NCBI RefSeq assembly: GCF_005938625.1
Contig: NZ_VCNJ01000029.1
Span: 1-64,000 of the forward strand
Direction: 5' to 3'
DNA from: Pseudomonas fluorescens
Lineage (GTDB): Bacteria > Pseudomonadota > Gammaproteobacteria > Pseudomonadales > Pseudomonadaceae
DNA: 64,000 nucleotides
Shown piece by piece: positions 43,603-53,121 of this stretch. Both the position numbers and the translations under genes were made by a program. A model generated the notes under the pieces. It was not told the DNA's origin and searched no databases. It was given only the letters and a program-made list of their open reading frames with translations. Position 1 is the first letter of the stretch. The number at the start of each line of letters is the position of its first letter.

Positions 43603-45927
43603 ATGTCACAAGTCGACCGTTACAAACCCTACAAAGGCGCCGCTGCCGGTTGGGGCGCTGTCATCAGCCTGACCAAGAGCTGGCTGGGCAGTGAAAACGC
43701 CCTGAAAAACATCCGTGCCATGCTCAAGACCAACCAGAACGGCGGCTTCGACTGCCCGGGTTGTGCCTGGGGTGAAGCACCCGGCGCGAGCATGTTGAAG
43801 TTCTGCGAGAACGGCGCCAAAGCGGTGAACTGGGAAGCGACCGGGCGTTTGGTCGACCCGGCGTTCTTCAAGAAGTACACGGTGTCGAGCCTGGCCGAAC
43901 AGAGCGACTACTGGCTGGAGTATCAGGGCCGTTTGACCCACCCGATGCGCTACGACGCGCGGGTCGATCGCTACGTGGAAATCAGCTGGGCAGACGCGTT
44001 CGCGCTGATCGCCGAGCATCTGAAAAACCTCAAGTCGCCACACGAAGCCGAGTTTTACACCTCGGGCCGCGCGAGCAACGAGGCGGCGTTTCTCTATCAG
44101 TTGTTCGTCCGCGCATTCGGCACCAACAACTTCCCCGACTGCTCGAACATGTGCCACGAGGCCAGTGCGGTGAGCATGAACGAGACCCTCGGCGTCGGCA
44201 AAGGCACCGTGGTTTACGAGGATCTGCATCACGCCGACGCGATTTTCGTTATCGGCCAGAACCCCGGCACCAACCACCCGCGCATGCTTGAACCACTGCG
44301 CGAAGCGGTCAAGCGCGGCGCGCAAGTGGTGTGCATCAACCCGTTGAAAGAGCGTGGTCTGGAGCGTTTCCAGAACCCGCAGAACCCGCTGGAAATGCTC
44401 AGCAACGGCTGGGAAGCGACCAACACCGCGTACTTCCGCCCAGCCCTTGGCGGCGACATGGCGATGATTCGCGGCATGGTCAAATTCCTCCTGCAGTGGG
44501 AACGCGAGGCCCAGGCTACCGGTGGCGAACCGGTGTTCGATCACGCCTTCATTGCCGAGCACACCTCGGGCCTCGACAGCTATCTGGCTGAAGTCGATGC
44601 GACCACCTGGGAGCACATCCTCGAGCAGTCCGGCGTGCCGTTGCATGACATCGAACTGGCCGCGCGCATGTATGGCCGCGCCAAAAGCGTGATCATGTGC
44701 TGGGCCATGGGCCTGACCCAACATGTGCACTCGGTGGCGACCTTGCAGGAAGTCATCAACCTGCAACTGCTGCGCGGCAACGTCGGCCGTCCGGGGGCGG
44801 GCCTGTCGCCAGTGCGCGGCCACAGTAACGTGCAGGGCGACCGCACCATGGGCATCAACGAACTGGCGCCGAAAGACCTGATGGACGCGCTGGAAAAACG
44901 CTTCAACTTTGACGTTCCGCGCATGCACGGGCACAACACGGTGATGGCGATCGGCGCCATGGAACGTGGCGAAGCCAAGGTGTTTGTCGGTCTGGGCGGC
45001 AACTTCGCCCAAGCCACGCCGGACACCCCGCGCACCCACGCGGCGATGCGCAAACTCGACCTGACCGTGCATATCGCCACCAAGCTCAACCGCAGCCACT
45101 TGGTCACCGGTCGCGATGCGCTGATCCTGCCGTGCCTCGGGCGTACCGACATCGACATCCAGGTTGAAGGTCCGCAAGGCGTGACCGTCGAAGACACCTT
45201 CAGCATGGTGCATTTGTCGTTCGGTCAGTTGAAGCCGAAGTCGGCGCAGTTGAAGTCCGAGCCGGCGATCATTGCTGGAATAGCAGCAGCGACGCTAGGC
45301 AAACATCCGATCGATTGGGAGTGGGTGGTGGGCGACTACGGGCGCATCCGCAACCTGATTGCCGACGTGATTCCGGGCTTCGAGAACTTCAATGAAAAGC
45401 TGTTGATTTCGGGTGGTTTCCACCTCGGCAACGACGCCTCGGATCGGGTCTGGAACACCGAAAGCGGCAAGGCCCAGTTTACCCCGTGCGTACTGCCCGA
45501 GCACTTGATCAGCGAGGGCGTGCGCAACCTGCCGGTCAAGCCGCATCTGATTCTGCAAACCATGCGTTCCCACGATCAGTACAACACCACGCTGTATGGC
45601 CTCGATGACCGTTATCGCGGGGTTTACGGCATGCGCGACGTGATCTTTGCTAACGAGCAGGACATTCAGCGCTTGGGGTTCGAGCCGGGGCAGAAGGTTG
45701 ATCTGGTGGCGCTGTGGGATGACGAGCGCGAGCGTCGGGTCAGCGGTTTTACCCTGATCGCTTACGACATTCCGGCAGGGCAGGCGGCGGCGTATTACCC
45801 GGAGACCAATCCTCTGGTGCCGCTGGAAAGCTACGGCGACCGGACGTATACGCCAACCTCCAAGTTCGTGGCGATCCGCCTCGAAGCCGCGAAGGTCAGC
45901 AACCTGATCCCATCGTCGGTGGCGTAA
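43603..45927 (+). CDS. FdhF/YdeP-family molybdopterin oxidoreductase
   Basis: 774 residues of the bis-MGD enzyme superfamily. The N-terminus has GFDCPGCAWG and FCENGAKAVNWE in place of the full Cys-x2-Cys-x3-Cys cluster motif of true formate dehydrogenases, as in YdeP-like proteins. Later: SGRASNEAAFLYQLFVRAFGTNNFPDCSNMCHE, GQNPGTNHPRM, and the C-terminal MoCo-binding barrel. It has no signal peptide, so it is cytosolic. ATG 43603 follows GGAG. The substrate is unproven; formate is suggested by fdhD and family, and E. coli YdeP is linked to acid resistance. No electron-transfer subunit is encoded beside it. Confidence 0.88.
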   Translation: MSQVDRYKPYKGAAAGWGAVISLTKSWLGSENALKNIRAMLKTNQNGGFDCPGCAWGEAPGASMLKFCENGAKAVNWEATGRLVDPAFFKKYTVSSLAEQSDYWLEYQGRLTHPMRYDARVDRYVEISWADAFALIAEHLKNLKSPHEAEFYTSGRASNEAAFLYQLFVRAFGTNNFPDCSNMCHEASAVSMNETLGVGKGTVVYEDLHHADAIFVIGQNPGTNHPRMLEPLREAVKRGAQVVCINPLKERGLERFQNPQNPLEMLSNGWEATNTAYFRPALGGDMAMIRGMVKFLLQWEREAQATGGEPVFDHAFIAEHTSGLDSYLAEVDATTWEHILEQSGVPLHDIELAARMYGRAKSVIMCWAMGLTQHVHSVATLQEVINLQLLRGNVGRPGAGLSPVRGHSNVQGDRTMGINELAPKDLMDALEKRFNFDVPRMHGHNTVMAIGAMERGEAKVFVGLGGNFAQATPDTPRTHAAMRKLDLTVHIATKLNRSHLVTGRDALILPCLGRTDIDIQVEGPQGVTVEDTFSMVHLSFGQLKPKSAQLKSEPAIIAGIAAATLGKHPIDWEWVVGDYGRIRNLIADVIPGFENFNEKLLISGGFHLGNDASDRVWNTESGKAQFTPCVLPEHLISEGVRNLPVKPHLILQTMRSHDQYNTTLYGLDDRYRGVYGMRDVIFANEQDIQRLGFEPGQKVDLVALWDDERERRVSGFTLIAYDIPAGQAAAYYPETNPLVPLESYGDRTYTPTSKFVAIRLEAAKVSNLIPSSVA

Positions 45928-46033
45928 CCCGCAACCCATAAAAACCATAGAAATTTGATTGGCTGCAGGCGTTCGCGCCTGGCGGTGGCCCGGGTTCGTG
46001 CTGCCGCTTTTCAGCCTGGATGAGGACATCATC

Positions 46034-47437
46034 ATGTTCAATCTGGAGGCACTGGACCTGGCGCGAATTCAATTCGCGTTCACGGTTTCGTTCCACATTA
46101 TTTTCCCGGCGATCACCATCGGCCTGGCGAGTTTCCTCGCGGTACTCGAAGGCCTGTGGTTGAAAACCCGCAACGACACGTACCGCGATCTCTACCATTT
46201 CTGGTCGAAGATTTTCGCCGTCAACTTTGGCATGGGCGTGGTCTCGGGGCTGGTCATGGCGTACCAGTTCGGCACCAACTGGAGCGGCTTTTCGGATTTT
46301 GCCGGTAGCATCACCGGGCCGCTGCTGACCTATGAAGTGCTGACGGCATTCTTCCTTGAAGCCGGGTTTCTCGGGGTGATGCTGTTCGGCTGGAATCGCG
46401 TCGGCCGCGGCTTGCACTTCTTTGCCACGGTGATGGTCGCCATCGGCACGTTGATCTCGACCTTCTGGATTCTCGCGTCCAACAGCTGGATGCAGACGCC
46501 GCAAGGCTTCGAGATTGTTGACGGGCGGGTGATGCCGCTGGACTGGCTGGCGATTGTGTTCAACCCGTCGTTTCCGTTCCGTCTGGCGCACATGGCGATT
46601 GCCGCGTTCGTCGCCACGTCGTTCTTTGTCGGCGCGTCTGCTGCCTGGCATTTACTGCGCGGCAACAACACCGCACCGGTGCGCAAGATGTTTTCCATGG
46701 CGTTGTGGATGGCGCTGATCGTGGCGCCGATTCAGGCCGTGGTCGGTGACGCCCATGGTTTGAACACGCTGGAGCATCAACCGGCGAAGATCGCCGCCAT
46801 CGAAGGCCACTGGGAAAACGCCGACAACGGACCGACGCCGCTGGTGCTGTTCGGCATCCCCGATATGGAGGCGGAGAAGACCAGATACGCATTGGAAATT
46901 CCGTACCTCGGTAGCCTGATTCTCACTCACAGCCTCGACAAGCAGATCCCGGCGTTGAAGAGCTTCCCAAAACAAGACCGGCCGAATTCGACCGTGATTT
47001 TCTGGAGCTTCCGCGTCATGGCCGGGTTGGGAATGTTGATGATCCTCGTTGGTTTGCTCGGTCTGGCGTTGCGCCGGGGCGGCAAGCTCTACGCTCATCG
47101 CGGCTTCCACCGTCTGGTGTTGTTGATGGGGCCGAGCGGTTTGATTGCGCTGCTGGCCGGGTGGATCACCACGGGAGTCGGGCGTCAGCCGTGGGTGGTT
47201 TATGGCTTGCTGCGCACTCACGACGCGGCGTCGCATCACTCGGTGGCGCAGATGAGCACCTCGCTGGCGTTGTTCGTGGTGATCTATTTCACCGTGTTCA
47301 GCGTGGGCATCGGCTACATGATGAAACTGGTGAAAAAAGGCCCGCAGCCGCACCACGAAAATCCGCCTGCGGGCGATGAATTGCAGACGCCGCGTCGACC
47401 GATTTCGGCGGCTATCGCCCCTATGAAGGAGCATTGA
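46034..47437 (+). CDS. cioA: Cyanide-insensitive bd-type quinol oxidase subunit I
   Basis: 467 residues, short Q-loop (CioA) type, about nine membrane helices. Heme residues recognisable by alignment to E. coli CydA are His21 (FTVSFHIIF), the helix-3 glutamates (TYEVLTAFFLEAG), LAHM and FWSFRVMAGLG. The GRQPW motif reads GWITTGVGRQPW: Gly381 stands where CydA has Glu445, the usual heme b595 ligand. ATG 46034 follows GAGG. It forms an operon with cioB and the DUF2474 gene. Confidence 0.92.
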   Translation: MFNLEALDLARIQFAFTVSFHIIFPAITIGLASFLAVLEGLWLKTRNDTYRDLYHFWSKIFAVNFGMGVVSGLVMAYQFGTNWSGFSDFAGSITGPLLTYEVLTAFFLEAGFLGVMLFGWNRVGRGLHFFATVMVAIGTLISTFWILASNSWMQTPQGFEIVDGRVMPLDWLAIVFNPSFPFRLAHMAIAAFVATSFFVGASAAWHLLRGNNTAPVRKMFSMALWMALIVAPIQAVVGDAHGLNTLEHQPAKIAAIEGHWENADNGPTPLVLFGIPDMEAEKTRYALEIPYLGSLILTHSLDKQIPALKSFPKQDRPNSTVIFWSFRVMAGLGMLMILVGLLGLALRRGGKLYAHRGFHRLVLLMGPSGLIALLAGWITTGVGRQPWVVYGLLRTHDAASHHSVAQMSTSLALFVVIYFTVFSVGIGYMMKLVKKGPQPHHENPPAGDELQTPRRPISAAIAPMKEH

Positions 47438-47440
47438 GTC

Positions 47441-48457
47441 ATGGGTATTCAAGGTATCGATCTCTCGTTGATCTGGGGAGTGATCATCGCCTTCGGGGTG
47501 ATGATGTACGTGATCATGGACGGCTTCGATCTGGGGCTGGGGATCCTGTTTCCGCTGATCCCGGATGAGCAGGAACGCGATGTGATGATGAACACCGTCG
47601 CCCCGGTCTGGGACGGTAACGAGACCTGGCTGGTGCTCGGTGGCGCGGCGTTGTATGGCGCGTTTCCGCTGGCGTACGGGGTGATTCTCGAGGCGTTGTA
47701 TCTGCCGCTGATCCTGATGCTTTGCGGGCTGATTTTCCGCGGTGTGGCGTTTGAGTTTCGCTTCAAGTCGTCGGCGCAAAAACGCCATTGGTGGGACAAG
47801 GCGTTTATCGGTGGTTCGCTGCTGGCGACGTTCTCCCAGGGCGTGGTGATTGGCGCGTATGTGTCCGGGATTCCCGTGGTCGATCGGCAGTTTGCCGGTG
47901 GTGGTCTGGACTGGTTGGCGCCATTTCCGTTGGTGTGTGGCGTGGGCCTGGTGATTGCGTACGCGTTGCTCGGCAGCACCTGGTTGCTGGTCAAGACTGA
48001 GGGCATGCTCGAATCACGGATGCGCTTGTTCACCCGGCCGCTGGCCTTGCTGTTGATGGCGATGGTGCTGGTGATTGGCGTGTGGACGCTGCAACTGCAT
48101 CCAGAACTGGCGACACGTTGGTCGACGCACGGGCATCTGCAGGTGTTTGCCGGGCTGGTGGTGTTGGCCTTGCTGTCGGTGTTCGGGCTGTTGCGCACAT
48201 TGCGTCAGCGGCATACGCACTGGCCGTTTGTGTTCACGCTGGTGCTGATGTTGCTCGGTTACATAGGCCTGGCGTTGAGCATCTGGCCGAACATCATCCC
48301 GCCGTCGGTGAGCATCTGGGCTGCAGCGTCACCGCCGTCGAGCCAGTTGTTTGCGCTGATTGGCGCACTGTTCATCCTGCCGGTGATCCTGATGTACACC
48401 TTCTGGAGCTACTACGTATTCCGCGGCAAAGTGAGGATTGGCGATGGCTACCATTGA
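47441..48457 (+). CDS. cioB: Cyanide-insensitive bd-type quinol oxidase subunit II
   Basis: 338 residues with about eight or nine membrane helices. It starts MGIQGIDLSLIWG and has the family's DGFDLGLGILFPLIPDEQERDVMMNTVAPVWDGNETWLV. It pairs with CioA in the inner membrane. AAGGAG precedes the ATG, 3 bp after the cioA stop. The last 14 bp overlap the next small gene. Confidence 0.94.
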   Translation: MGIQGIDLSLIWGVIIAFGVMMYVIMDGFDLGLGILFPLIPDEQERDVMMNTVAPVWDGNETWLVLGGAALYGAFPLAYGVILEALYLPLILMLCGLIFRGVAFEFRFKSSAQKRHWWDKAFIGGSLLATFSQGVVIGAYVSGIPVVDRQFAGGGLDWLAPFPLVCGVGLVIAYALLGSTWLLVKTEGMLESRMRLFTRPLALLLMAMVLVIGVWTLQLHPELATRWSTHGHLQVFAGLVVLALLSVFGLLRTLRQRHTHWPFVFTLVLMLLGYIGLALSIWPNIIPPSVSIWAAASPPSSQLFALIGALFILPVILMYTFWSYYVFRGKVRIGDGYH

Positions 48458-48599
48458 TTCGCGTGAAGTGAAGAACAGCCGCTGGTACAAGCGTCTGGGC
48501 TGGTTGCTGCTGATCTGGCTGGGCAGTGTGGTGTCGCTGGCGGTGGTGGCGAGCCTGCTGAAACTGGCGATGTATGCGGCGGGGATGAGGACCCACTGA
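48444..48599 (+). CDS. DUF2474 small subunit of the bd oxidase
   Basis: 51 residues: a basic N-terminus (REVKNSRWYKRLGW) and one membrane helix (LLLIWLGSVVSLAVVASLLKL). Its size, single helix and place overlapping the 3' end of cioB match DUF2474 proteins, the counterparts of CydX that stabilise bd oxidases. It is too short for usual length cut-offs. Confidence 0.85.
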   Translation: MATIDSREVKNSRWYKRLGWLLLIWLGSVVSLAVVASLLKLAMYAAGMRTH

Positions 48600-48603
48600 A
48601 CAT

Positions 48604-48632
48604 AAAAAACCGGAGCCTGGCTCCGGTTTTTT
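48604..48632. terminator. Terminator of the cioAB operon
   Basis: AAAAAACCGGAGCC / GGCTCCGGTTTTTT stem with a one-base loop and T-runs on both strands, five bases after the DUF2474 stop. Confidence 0.9.
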
Positions 48633-48662
48633 ATTGCCGCCGATCTTGAGGTCACTGACTAC

Positions 48663-49024
48663 CCCCTGTAGGAGTGAGCCTGCTCGCGATAGCGGTGGAT
48701 CAGTCAATGGAGATATTGACTGTGCCGGCCTCGTCGCGAGCAGGCTCACTCCCACAGGGATTTGTTCTGGTCAGAGAATACGTAAACACCACCGAACACT
48801 GTGGGAGCGAGCCTGCTCGCGAAGGCGTCAGTTCAGACGACATTGATGTTGAATGTGCCGGTCTCTTCGCGAGCAGGCTCGCACCCACAGGGATTTGTGC
48901 TGGTTGGAGAATATGTAAACACCACCGGACACTGTGGGAGCGAGCTTGCTCGCGAAGTCGGCAGGTCAGACAACATTGATGTTGAATGTACTGGCCTCTT
49001 CGCGAGCAAGCTCGTTCCCACAGG
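48663..49024. repeat. Tandem array of three REPINs, ~134-bp period
   Basis: Units start at about 48664, 48798 and 48931. The two spacers are variants of one sequence (GGATTTGTTCTGGTCAGAGA... and GGATTTGTGCTGGTTGGAGA..., both then TAAACACCACC). The array lies between the cio terminator and the convergent CAP gene. Confidence 0.93.
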
Positions 49025-49049
49025 GGAGGGTGATGAACTTGATAGCGGC

Positions 49050-49901
49050 TTATTGGGCGCCAAACATCGCGGTCCAGTAAATGCCGGCGCTGCTTTTCGG
49101 GTCGGTCGCGTAGGCGGCGCCGAGTTCCTGGTATTGCGGGTTCATCAGGTTGGCGCAGTGGCCGGGGCTGGCGAGCCAGCCTTGGACGACTTTGTGCACG
49201 GTGTCTTGGCCGGCGGCGATGTTTTCGCCAACCTGTTGGCCGCTGTAGCCGGCGAGTTCAGCGCGATCACCCGGGGTGCGGCCGTCGCGGTCCTTGTGAT
49301 CGAAGTAGCTGTTATTGGCCATGTCGCGGCTGTGATCCTGGGCGATCGTACCCAATGTCGCGTTCCAGGCCAGCGGTGCGGCAGCGGCAAAAGCCTGACC
49401 ACCACACTGACGTGCCTGACTGCGGGCGACGTTAAGTTCACTTAGCAATTTCTGCCCTTCACTTTGCGCATCGCCCAACTTGGCCGACAGCAGAGGCCGT
49501 GCCAGTACAATGCGCCAGTCGCGGTCGTCGCGGCTGACTCCGACATCGACAAACTGCGGATCAAGCACCACCTGACAGAAACTTTCCTTGATCGCCTGCA
49601 TCGCCGACGCTGCATCGCGCGGGCCGTTCAGTGTGATCGCCTGCACATTGACCATCGGATAACTGGCGCTGGCCATGGCTTGTTGCAGATCGACAGCACC
49701 GGTGGCGCGTAATCTCAGCCGTGGATCCGCCGACAGCGGTGACAGTTCATTCGACGCTTGGCTGCCGCAACGCTGCGGTTGGCTGCGGTAGCTGTTGATC
49801 GACTCGATCAGTTGCGACTCATCGCCGGCCAGCGCCGGGATGGCAAACATAACGCCCACGGACAACGCGGCAAGACGCAAAACAGATGGCATGAAGCGCA
49901 T
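49050..49901 (-). CDS. Secreted CAP/SCP-domain protein
   Basis: 283 residues. Signal peptide MRFMPSVLRLAALSVGVMFAIPALA. ATG 49901 has GGGAG upstream; the frame to 49976 has none. The C-terminal CAP domain (YkwD-like) shows IAQDHSRDMANNSYFDHKDRDGRTPGDR, GENIAAG and PGHCANLMNP, which hold the CAP cavity His and Glu residues. The N-terminal half (residues ~25-150) is a repeat-like region with the paired cysteines QRCG and FCQ. The role in the envelope is unknown. Confidence 0.85.
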   Translation of the reverse strand: MRFMPSVLRLAALSVGVMFAIPALAGDESQLIESINSYRSQPQRCGSQASNELSPLSADPRLRLRATGAVDLQQAMASASYPMVNVQAITLNGPRDAASAMQAIKESFCQVVLDPQFVDVGVSRDDRDWRIVLARPLLSAKLGDAQSEGQKLLSELNVARSQARQCGGQAFAAAAPLAWNATLGTIAQDHSRDMANNSYFDHKDRDGRTPGDRAELAGYSGQQVGENIAAGQDTVHKVVQGWLASPGHCANLMNPQYQELGAAYATDPKSSAGIYWTAMFGAQ

Positions 49902-50100
49902 GGAAATCTCCCTTGAGCTGAATGCGCCCATGATGCGCGAAAGGCCCCCGGTGAGTGCAATGTCTTTTTTCTTCATTCAGCCGTTTTTCGGCGCAACTTT
50001 GCCGATGGATTTGCCGTCTACACTCACCGAAGGCCCCGGAAACCGGGTGTCTCCCCGACGTAACACCTTGCCCGATTCGGGCGCTGCCGGAAGAACAGAC

Positions 50101-50721
50101 ATGGGAATGAAAGGCTGGGCGGGCTGTCTCGTATTCACCCTGTTGGCAGGCTCTGTGTGGGCCACCGATCAGGCCCCGATCAAAGCGAAGGCTGAAGAGA
50201 AGGCCCAAGTGCTGGAGGAGAAAGCGGCGGACAAAGTCAGCGCCGCACCGGCGCCGAAAGCCGAAGCCATCACCCCGACCGAAGTGCAAGCGGTCGACCC
50301 GGCCGGCGCGGCGCCGCTGGACGATCCGATTACCTGTCTGGCGCGCAGTATCTATTGGGAAGCCAAAGGCAAAGACACCCCGGAAATGGAAGCCGTGGCC
50401 AGTGTGGTGATGAATCGCCTCGGCCACGAAGGCTTCCCCGACACGGTCTGCGCTGTCGTCAAACAAGGCTCGGAAACCAAGAGCTGCCAGTTTTCCTGGT
50501 GGTGCGACGGGCGTCCTGATCAGGTCAAGGAAGATGCCGAATACACGCTGGCCAAGGATATTGCCCGCAAAGCGCTGAACCGCCAACTCAAGGATCGCAC
50601 CAACGGCGCGCTGTATTTCCACGACCGCAATGTGCATCCGAGCTGGGCCAAGGAATACCGCAGAACCGCTGAAACGAAAAAATTTCTCTTCTACAAACCT
50701 GCCGGTGGCGACGCGCGTTAA
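50101..50721 (+). CDS. SleB-type cell wall hydrolase
   Basis: 206 residues. A signal peptide (MGMKGWAGCLVFTLLAGSVWA), a charged Ala/Lys/Glu linker, then a Hydrolase_2 domain: ARSIYWEAKGKDTPEMEAVASVVMNR carries the catalytic Glu, followed by CQFSWWCDGRPD. It likely cleaves peptidoglycan in the periplasm as a lytic transglycosylase. ATG 50101 or 50107 could start it; GGAAG favours 50101. Its end overlaps the convergent LysR gene by 4 bp. Confidence 0.85.
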   Translation: MGMKGWAGCLVFTLLAGSVWATDQAPIKAKAEEKAQVLEEKAADKVSAAPAPKAEAITPTEVQAVDPAGAAPLDDPITCLARSIYWEAKGKDTPEMEAVASVVMNRLGHEGFPDTVCAVVKQGSETKSCQFSWWCDGRPDQVKEDAEYTLAKDIARKALNRQLKDRTNGALYFHDRNVHPSWAKEYRRTAETKKFLFYKPAGGDAR

Positions 50722-51605
50722 GCGCAGACCTGCCGCACGCAATCGCGCAACCAGCGATGCGCCGGATCAGCGTCCATGCGCGGGTGCCAGAGCATCGACA
50801 CACTGATGTCCGGCATCGCGAAGGGCAGGGCGAAACTGTGCAGGCCGGTGCGCAGTTTGCTCGTATGACGTTGCGGGACCGTGGCGATCAGCTCTGATTC
50901 ACGCACCAGCGTCAGCGCCGCCGAGAACCCACCGAATGAAGTGACGATGTCTCGCGTCAGGCCGAGTGCGAGTAGCGCCTCATCGACCGGCCCGCTGCTG
51001 CGCCCGCGTCGTGAGATCAGAATGTGCTCGCCGCCGGCAAAGCGCTTGCTGGTGATTTTTCCCGAACTCAAGAGATGCCCCTCACGCACTACGCCAATCC
51101 ACTGATCCTGAAACAGGATGCGGCTGTGCAGCGTCGGGTCGGTGCTGTCGTCGACCACGCCGGTTTCCAGATCGACACGACCTTCGCGCAGCGGCGTGCT
51201 GTCCTTGTCGGCTTTCTGCACAAAACGCAGACGCACGCCGGGCGCTTCTTCAGCGATGCGCGCGAGCAGGGCGGCAGCAAAGGTTTCGACAAAACCGTCG
51301 GTGTTGCGCAGGGTGAAAGTGCGTTGCAACCTGCTGGGGTCGAGCACTTCGGCAGGGCGTAAAACCGCTTCCGCGTCTTGCACCAGATGACTGACCCGTT
51401 CGCGCAACTCTAATGCGCGCGGCGTCGGCACCAGGCCGCGACCCGCGCGCACCAGCAACGGATCCCCGGTGGTTTCGCGCAGACGGGCGAGGGCGCGACT
51501 CATGGCCGACGGGCTCAACCGCAGGCATTTTGCGGCGCGGGCGACGCTGCCTTCGCGCAGCAATACGTCGAGGGTGATCAGCAGGTTCAGGTCCGGTGCA
51601 GTCAT
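50718..51605 (-). CDS. LysR-type regulator, divergent from an MFS exporter
   Basis: 295 residues. It starts MTAPDLNLLITLDVLLREGS; HTH SVARAAKCLRLSPSAMSRALARLR. The effector domain is of the NodD/LinR kind. An upstream ATG at 51620 is possible but gives an atypical start. It points away from the MFS gene 104 bp off and probably controls it. Confidence 0.88.
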   Translation of the reverse strand: MTAPDLNLLITLDVLLREGSVARAAKCLRLSPSAMSRALARLRETTGDPLLVRAGRGLVPTPRALELRERVSHLVQDAEAVLRPAEVLDPSRLQRTFTLRNTDGFVETFAAALLARIAEEAPGVRLRFVQKADKDSTPLREGRVDLETGVVDDSTDPTLHSRILFQDQWIGVVREGHLLSSGKITSKRFAGGEHILISRRGRSSGPVDEALLALGLTRDIVTSFGGFSAALTLVRESELIATVPQRHTSKLRTGLHSFALPFAMPDISVSMLWHPRMDADPAHRWLRDCVRQVCA

Positions 51606-51708
51606 GACGTGGCGTTCCATGCAGGTATCGAGTGCAAAGCATGCGTCTTGCGCCGTGTGTTGTCGAGGCTCAGGCTATGACGCATCACCTTTGCGTTGCG
51701 AGCCGTCC

Positions 51709-53121
51709 ATGCCCCGAGAATCCCTGAGCTCTCCCGCCCGTTGGGCGCTGACCAGTCTGGCCCTGTCGATGTTGATGCCGTCGCTGGACACCAGCATTGC
51801 AAACGCCGGGTTGCCGATCCTCGCGACCGCATTCGAGGCGACGTTTCAGCAAGTGCAATGGATCGTGCTGGCTTACCTGCTGGCGATCACCACATTGATT
51901 GTCAGTGTCGGGCGTCTGGGCGATGGTTTTGGACGGCGTCGATTGCTGTTGATCGGGATCGGCATTTTCACCAGCGCTTCGTTGGCTTGCGCGTTGGCTC
52001 CGGGACTCGGTTGGCTGATTGGCGCACGGGCGGTGCAAGGCGTTGGCGCTGCGATCATGTTCGCCTTGACGGTGGCGCTGGTGTCAGAAGCAGTGCCCAA
52101 ATCGCGGGCGGGCAGCGCGATGGGCTTGCTGGCAACGATGTCGGCGACTGGCACCAGCCTTGGGCCGTCGCTGGGCGGGGTGTTGATGGCGCATGTCGGC
52201 TGGCAGGCAATTTTTCTGCTCAACGTGCCGTTGGGCTTGCTCAATGCGTGGCTGGTGTACCGTTATTTGCCTGCGGATCGGGCCGCAGGGCCGCGAGTCG
52301 CGTTCGATTATTCTGGCAGCGTGGTGCTGGTGTTGACGCTGGCGGCCTATGCGCTGGCAATGACGCTCGAAGGTTTCACCTTGCCGTTGCTGCTGGCCAG
52401 CCTGGTCGGCGCGGTGTTGTTCTTCATGATCGAGAAGAAGGCCAAGGCACCGCTGATTCACTTGTCACTGTTCAGCGACCGGCGCTTGAGCAGTAGCCTG
52501 GCGCTGACTTTGCTGGTGACGACCGTAATGATGACCACGCTGGTGGTGGGGCCGTTTTACCTGAGCCGCGGGTTGGGTCTGAGCAGTACCGTTGTTGGCT
52601 TGGCGTTGTCGGTCGGGCCGTTGCTGTCGGCATTTGGCGGTGTACCGGCTGGACGTCTGGTGGATCGCTTCGGTGCGCGACGGATCGTGCCGGGTGCGTT
52701 GTTCGCCATGGCTTGCGGCTGCGCTTTGTTGGCGCTGTTGCCAATGAGTTTTGGGCTGCCTGGGTATTTGTTGCCGATCACCGTGGTCGCCATCAGTTAT
52801 GCGTTGTTTCAGGCAGCCAACAACACCGGATTGATGGCCGGCGTTCGTCAGGAGCAGCGTGGTGTAGTTTCGGCGATGCTCGGGCTGGCGCGCAATCTCG
52901 GCTTGATCACCGGGGCGGCGGTGATGGGCGCGGTGTTTGCGCTGGCGGCGGGGGATCCGACACAAGCGCCTGCATCGGCGGTTGCCAGCGGCTTGCACAT
53001 TACTTTCGGCGTCGCGGTGGCATTGATGGCTATGGCTTTGATCATAAGCCGAACGCAGTTCAACGGTGGGAGCGAGCCTGCTCGCGAAGAGGCCGGCACA
53101 GCCAATATCTCCGGTGACTGA
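51709..53121 (+). CDS. MFS drug-type exporter, DHA2-like
   Basis: 470 residues with about 14 membrane helices. Motif A is GRLGDGFGRRRLLLIG, motif B RAVQGVGAAIMFALTVALV, and motif C GTSLGPSLGGVL marks antiporters. ATG 51709 starts MPRESLSSPARWALTSLALSMLMPSLD; the frame upstream lies in the LysR gene. The last ~17 residues (GGSEPAREEAGTANISGD) and the stop are encoded by a REP sequence. The substrate is unknown. Confidence 0.88.
   Translation: MPRESLSSPARWALTSLALSMLMPSLDTSIANAGLPILATAFEATFQQVQWIVLAYLLAITTLIVSVGRLGDGFGRRRLLLIGIGIFTSASLACALAPGLGWLIGARAVQGVGAAIMFALTVALVSEAVPKSRAGSAMGLLATMSATGTSLGPSLGGVLMAHVGWQAIFLLNVPLGLLNAWLVYRYLPADRAAGPRVAFDYSGSVVLVLTLAAYALAMTLEGFTLPLLLASLVGAVLFFMIEKKAKAPLIHLSLFSDRRLSSSLALTLLVTTVMMTTLVVGPFYLSRGLGLSSTVVGLALSVGPLLSAFGGVPAGRLVDRFGARRIVPGALFAMACGCALLALLPMSFGLPGYLLPITVVAISYALFQAANNTGLMAGVRQEQRGVVSAMLGLARNLGLITGAAVMGAVFALAAGDPTQAPASAVASGLHITFGVAVALMAMALIISRTQFNGGSEPAREEAGTANISGD

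Noticed and set aside
43606..45213. 535-codon open frame antisense to the FdhF/YdeP gene
   Set aside because: It is a codon-bias shadow of a clear coding sequence, with no ribosome site and a His/Arg/Val-rich product typical of reverse frames in GC-rich genes.
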